The position numbers and the translations under genes are program-made. Shown here one piece after another: positions 4,569-7,620 of a stretch of DNA of 7,620 nucleotides. Numbering within the stretch: the first letter of the stretch is position 1; each line of letters starts with the position of its first letter. The notes beneath the pieces were generated by a model. It did no database searches and was not told the DNA's origin. It worked only from the letters and a program-made list of their open reading frames with translations. Source of the stretch: an uncultured Lachnospiraceae bacterium. GTDB taxonomy: Bacteria; Bacillota; Clostridia; Lachnospirales; Lachnospiraceae. The stretch covers positions 1-7,620 of the forward strand of contig CAKRNX010000107.1 of the NCBI GenBank assembly GCA_934371475.1, written 5' to 3'.

Positions 4569-6848
4569 ATGTTAAACAGGCTGTATCAGACTAACAAAAA
4601 AATTTCAACTTTATATATTATTCTTGCTACCTATATTATGACATTTATGATTCCCTGCGTGACACTGTTCCGGTATATTTTCCCAAAGCTGGAAAATGTC
4701 ATGGTACAGCAGTTTGAGACTTCTATTCAGTCCGAAGTGGATCTGTACGCTTCCCGCATCAATGATGCTCTGTCCACACTGAACAACTATGGCATTGCCC
4801 TGTCGCAGAATGCCACCCTGTCCACCAACGTACTCAACAGCGATACTCCGCTCAACCGTCTGATTATCAGTGAAGAATTTTCAAAAACCATCTCCTGCGA
4901 TACTTATTTTACCTCTGCCTTCCTATACAGCCAGGAACACCAGCTTTTTTATTCGACTTCCAACACATACTTGTCTGAATGGATAGATCAGTCCCCTGAT
5001 TCCGCGCTGTACTATGAAGATTTTTCGCAGACAGATTTTATTGACATATGCAATCAGGCTGAAAAAATCACAATCCTGCCTCAGAAAAATGTATTTGTGC
5101 AAAATCAGTACGTCAAATGCCTGACCGTCATTATCCCGGTCAGACAGCTTGGTCTGAAGCTGATCGCGCTCCTGCCGGTAAGCAGCCTGCTGCCTGACCC
5201 GGAGAAAGATGCGCATAAAACCATGCTGCTCGTAGATAACCGGGACCAGATTTTTGCCGGCACTCTTCTGATTGATCAGACTCCCTACGACAATATTTCC
5301 GCATTCAATTTTATTAAAAATCATACGATTCAGAAGCGGACTCTCAATGAAGTGAAATATCTGCTCCACCAGTCTGACATCGTCTCCAATCAGCTGCGGG
5401 TCGTCAGTATTTATGAGTATAACTATGCCATGCAGAGTGTGAATGCCCTATACCGCAGTACGTATAAACAGGGAATCCTTATTTTTCTCATGGGTGCGGC
5501 TCTGATTACACTGGGGCTGCTTATCACATATCTTCCGCTGAAGCACATCAAAAATGAACTGATGAACGCTTCCGATACCCTCCCGTCCAGCATTCCTGCC
5601 GGTCAGGGCAATGAATGGAATATCATTTCCATGTCTATCAGGCATCTGAACGCACGAAACACAATCATCACCGAACAGCTCCAGCAGATGCAGGCTGTCA
5701 CTCAGGAGCTCTTCCTCTGCCGCTATCTCTACGGTGACATCCGCGAAGAACACCGCATTATCGAGATGGCCAACATTTACGGTGTCCATATCCGGGATCA
5801 GATTGTCTGTATCGCGTTCGGTTTTTCTGATACGACAGCTCTCTCTGCCTCCTGTATGGAACAGGTCAAAAACGGAATGCGCCGCCTTACGCTGCAGAAT
5901 GCTCCTGCGGCTTCTGTTTCCTGCTATTTTATTGAATCAGCCCGCTCCGCGGAATTGCTGGCTGTTCTGTTTTTTGACAGCGAGCAGGAGCTGCGCCCTT
6001 TCCTGCAGTTTCTTGAAAGTCAGGAGAAAGGAATGTATATCGGCATTGGCAGCTACGAAAATCTGAATCATCCCTCCCGCAGCAATGCCCTGGCGCTGGC
6101 CGCCCTGGACATTGCCAAACTTGACAACACACCGGACCTGATCTGCTATAAAGATATTCCTTCCGCTGACAACCGCCATCTGAGCAAAGCGCTGGAACAG
6201 ATTTCCATGTATGACCAGTCTGTCTCTATGAAAGGCATGGCTCAGGCCCAGGCCTCTTTCGATGCAGTGTTGAAAATTATTTTCTTCAGTTCCCGAAATA
6301 ATCTTTCTATTCAGACACTGTACATGAACCTTTATAACATTATGGTCGGTCACCTGAACAATATGGGAAAATCCTACAGCCCTATCTATGTGGCACAGGA
6401 CATTCCAAAAGGCCATAACTCTATGCTTTCTACCCTGGAAAAACTTCAGGAGGAGATTATCAGCGAAATGAAAAAAAACCCGGCTTCGGACGACGGATCA
6501 GCCCAAATTCACCAGGTTCTTCAGTATATTGCGGAAAATTACTCTGACGTAAATCTCTCTCTGTTAAGTATCTCGGAAAAGTTTGGATTTTCATACTCTA
6601 ATTTTTCTCACTTTTTCCGAAAGCAGACCGGCTCTACGTTTTCCAACTATCTGGAACACTACCGCATTGACGAAGCCAAACGCCTGCTGGTGGAAACAGG
6701 AGACGTGCTGACTAATATTGCGCAGCAGGTAGGCTTTAACAATATCGGCACTTTCACCCGAGCCTTCAAAAAGCAGGAGCTGATCACGCCCGGTGCATAC
6801 CGCAATCAGGTAAAAGGAAAACCGACAGACATATTACCCCCCATATAA
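4569..6848 (+). CDS. Membrane-anchored sensor and AraC-family transcriptional regulator
   Basis: This is a one-protein signalling device of 759 residues: an extracellular sensor joined through the membrane to a DNA-binding domain. Membrane segment 1 is about residues 14-38, an extracellular region of about 260 residues follows (size fits a Cache-like fold, not verified), and segment 2 is about 302-324. After a juxtamembrane helix (about 325-395), residues 420-540 resemble the degenerate GGDEF-like module of YesN/CdaR-type regulators (GIGSYENL at 502-509, then an ICYKDI strand at 535-540). The C-terminal AraC domain (about 655-746) has both helix-turn-helix units: LLSISEKFGFSYSNFSHFFR (665-684) and the region 715-745 with IAQQVGF and FTRAFKK. 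The frame is open back to 4476, but that ATG precedes the promoter; 4569 has a good ribosome binding site. The gene is divergent from the solute-binding protein, its likely target or partner. The signal is unknown. Confidence 0.93.
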   Translation: MLNRLYQTNKKISTLYIILATYIMTFMIPCVTLFRYIFPKLENVMVQQFETSIQSEVDLYASRINDALSTLNNYGIALSQNATLSTNVLNSDTPLNRLIISEEFSKTISCDTYFTSAFLYSQEHQLFYSTSNTYLSEWIDQSPDSALYYEDFSQTDFIDICNQAEKITILPQKNVFVQNQYVKCLTVIIPVRQLGLKLIALLPVSSLLPDPEKDAHKTMLLVDNRDQIFAGTLLIDQTPYDNISAFNFIKNHTIQKRTLNEVKYLLHQSDIVSNQLRVVSIYEYNYAMQSVNALYRSTYKQGILIFLMGAALITLGLLITYLPLKHIKNELMNASDTLPSSIPAGQGNEWNIISMSIRHLNARNTIITEQLQQMQAVTQELFLCRYLYGDIREEHRIIEMANIYGVHIRDQIVCIAFGFSDTTALSASCMEQVKNGMRRLTLQNAPAASVSCYFIESARSAELLAVLFFDSEQELRPFLQFLESQEKGMYIGIGSYENLNHPSRSNALALAALDIAKLDNTPDLICYKDIPSADNRHLSKALEQISMYDQSVSMKGMAQAQASFDAVLKIIFFSSRNNLSIQTLYMNLYNIMVGHLNNMGKSYSPIYVAQDIPKGHNSMLSTLEKLQEEIISEMKKNPASDDGSAQIHQVLQYIAENYSDVNLSLLSISEKFGFSYSNFSHFFRKQTGSTFSNYLEHYRIDEAKRLLVETGDVLTNIAQQVGFNNIGTFTRAFKKQELITPGAYRNQVKGKPTDILPPI

Positions 6849-6882
6849 TGCAGCCTTAATGCTTCGCACACGTCACAGAATG

Positions 6883-7413
6883 CTATTTCCTAATCTCCTC
6901 CAGTGCCTGCGCCGCTGTGATGACCCTCTGCTCTGTAATACAGCTGCGCAGCACCACCAGTGCGGCCTCATGTTCTGTGGGGCCGGAGGTGGAACCGCAC
7001 AGGTCCTTAATTACCGCACAGTCTACCACATCATTGTAGCAGTCAAATGCGCTATGCAGCACACAGCATCCCGTATTCACACCGGCAAAATAAATCTTCT
7101 CAATGCCATTCTCCCGGACATACTGCTTCATCTCATCATTCCAGCAGCTGTATTTGTCCTTATCAAATACCCTCTGCACATACGGAACCAGAGAAGGAAG
7201 CAGCTCTGTCTCTTTTGTTCCTCGCATGCAGTCTTTCCAGCCCTCAAACAGATAGCAGGCTGTATGCTCATGATTAATATATCTTGTAGCAATCACCGGC
7301 ACATTCTGATCTTTGATCTGATCCAGAAATCTGCACATTTTCTGTTCCAGCCCTTCCGTATATTCATTCTGAAATCCCAGCTGCATATCAATCAGCGTAA
7401 TCATGCTTTTCAT
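6883..7413 (-). CDS. Isochorismatase-fold cysteine hydrolase
   Basis: This is a small cytoplasmic hydrolase of 176 residues, typical for the family, which cleaves C-N or vinyl-ether bonds in small molecules (nicotinamide, ureas, isochorismate and others). The expected catalytic triad is visible: Asp9 in LIDMQ, Lys85 in the KDKYSCW motif (85-91) and Cys117 in GVNTGCCV (111-118). The DxHxxH metal site typical of nicotinamidases is not seen, so that assignment is not supported; the exact substrate is unknown. The frame is open to an ATG at 7461, but the start at 7413 has CAGGAGG 7 bases upstream and begins at the conserved first strand. The protein is cysteine-rich (11 Cys). It is convergent with the regulator gene, 34 bases apart, with no clear terminator between. 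No functional link to the sugar genes is visible. Confidence 0.9.
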   Translation of the reverse strand: MKSMITLIDMQLGFQNEYTEGLEQKMCRFLDQIKDQNVPVIATRYINHEHTACYLFEGWKDCMRGTKETELLPSLVPYVQRVFDKDKYSCWNDEMKQYVRENGIEKIYFAGVNTGCCVLHSAFDCYNDVVDCAVIKDLCGSTSGPTEHEAALVVLRSCITEQRVITAAQALEEIRK

Positions 7414-7420
7414 CTCTGTT

Positions 7421-7427
7421 CCTCCTG
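7421..7427 (-). promoter_or_regulatory. Ribosome binding site of the cysteine hydrolase gene
   Basis: CAGGAGG on the minus strand, 7 bases before the ATG at 7413. It lies inside the longer open frame that begins at 7461 and therefore decides the start. Confidence 0.75.
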
Positions 7428-7503
7428 TTTTCGGCTTTGTCAAGCGGACTTCCTTCCTCACACACCTCTGCGTCTACACTCCGTTCCGGTCGGCACAAAA
7501 CCT

Positions 7504-7518
7504 TTGTCCACCGGACAA
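7504..7518. promoter_or_regulatory. 15-bp palindrome upstream of the hydrolase gene, candidate operator
   Basis: TTGTCC (7504-7509) and GGACAA (7513-7518) are perfect inverted 6-mers with a 3-base centre, about 90 bases upstream of the hydrolase start. A nearby TATAAG on the minus strand (around 7540) is a poor -10 with no convincing -35, so the promoter itself is not assigned. Confidence 0.35.
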
Positions 7519-7620
7519 TGCGTGATACTGTAATCTTATAGTACTTATCATTGCTTTATTTACTTTTCATTCTGAGCACACATTTTTTATTCAGAAGGTA
7601 CGGCCGCAGATACGCCACAG
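7519..7620. other. Right-edge non-coding stretch, nothing firmly identifiable
   Basis: AT-rich DNA with a weak inverted repeat (TTCTGA 7570-7575, TCAGAA 7591-7596). On the minus strand the edge is open in all three frames for only 9-20 codons before a stop, so this could contain the 3' tail of a gene lying to the right, but no frame can be preferred. Confidence 0.3.

Noticed and set aside
7434..7439. TTGACA (minus) as the -35 of the hydrolase promoter
   Set aside because: A -10 at normal spacing would fall on or past the ribosome binding site and start codon, and no -10-like sequence is there.
6859..7533. A 224-codon plus-strand open frame opposite the hydrolase
   Set aside because: It is antisense to the hydrolase, which has an intact catalytic triad and a good ribosome binding site; the antisense product has no recognisable domain.
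1..7620. CRISPR array, tRNA, rRNA, complete insertion sequence or prophage genes
   Set aside because: No regularly spaced repeats with unique spacers, no cloverleaf-like or rRNA sequence, and no transposase, integrase or phage protein were seen in any frame.

Overview
The window looks like an accessory carbohydrate-uptake and regulation locus from a low-to-mid GC Gram-positive anaerobe, most likely a gut clostridium of the Lachnospiraceae type. This rests on family resemblance only: strong GGAGG-type ribosome binding sites, a sugar ABC transporter of the RbsA/RbsC (CUT2) class, a CUT1-like extracellular solute-binding protein, and a large membrane-anchored AraC-type regulator. No phylogenetic marker gene is present, so the taxon is an inference.

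Layout, left to right. Positions 1-714 (minus) hold the first 238 codons of an RbsC-like permease that runs off the left edge. It overlaps by 17 bases the upstream gene 698-2221 (minus), a complete two-domain RbsA/MglA-like ATPase. This pair has its own extended -10 promoter (2291-2319, minus) in a 438-base non-coding stretch (2222-2659). That stretch also holds a good intrinsic terminator (2454-2490), a tandem 9-mer and an unexplained 86-base nested inverted structure (2540-2625). Next is 2660-4210 (minus), a 516-residue family-1-like solute-binding protein that appears to be transcribed alone and lacks a lipobox cysteine. A 358-base divergent regulatory region (4211-4568) follows. It holds a promoter in each direction, a 19-bp palindrome and three head-to-tail 20-bp repeats. 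Positions 4569-6848 (plus) encode a 759-residue regulator with two membrane segments, an extracellular sensor and a C-terminal AraC DNA-binding domain. Convergent to it, 6883-7413 (minus) encodes a 176-residue isochorismatase-fold cysteine hydrolase. The last 207 bases (7414-7620) hold its leader and a short palindrome, with no gene that can be supported.

How the parts may work together (inference): the membrane AraC protein probably senses an extracellular ligand and binds the 20-bp repeats beside its own promoter, controlling itself and the divergent solute-binding protein. That binding protein has no permease partner in the window. The only transporter here is of a different ABC class, and its own binding-protein gene, if any, lies outside. 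The binding protein could therefore feed a transporter elsewhere, or act as a ligand-presenting partner of the regulator. The hydrolase shows no visible link to sugar uptake.
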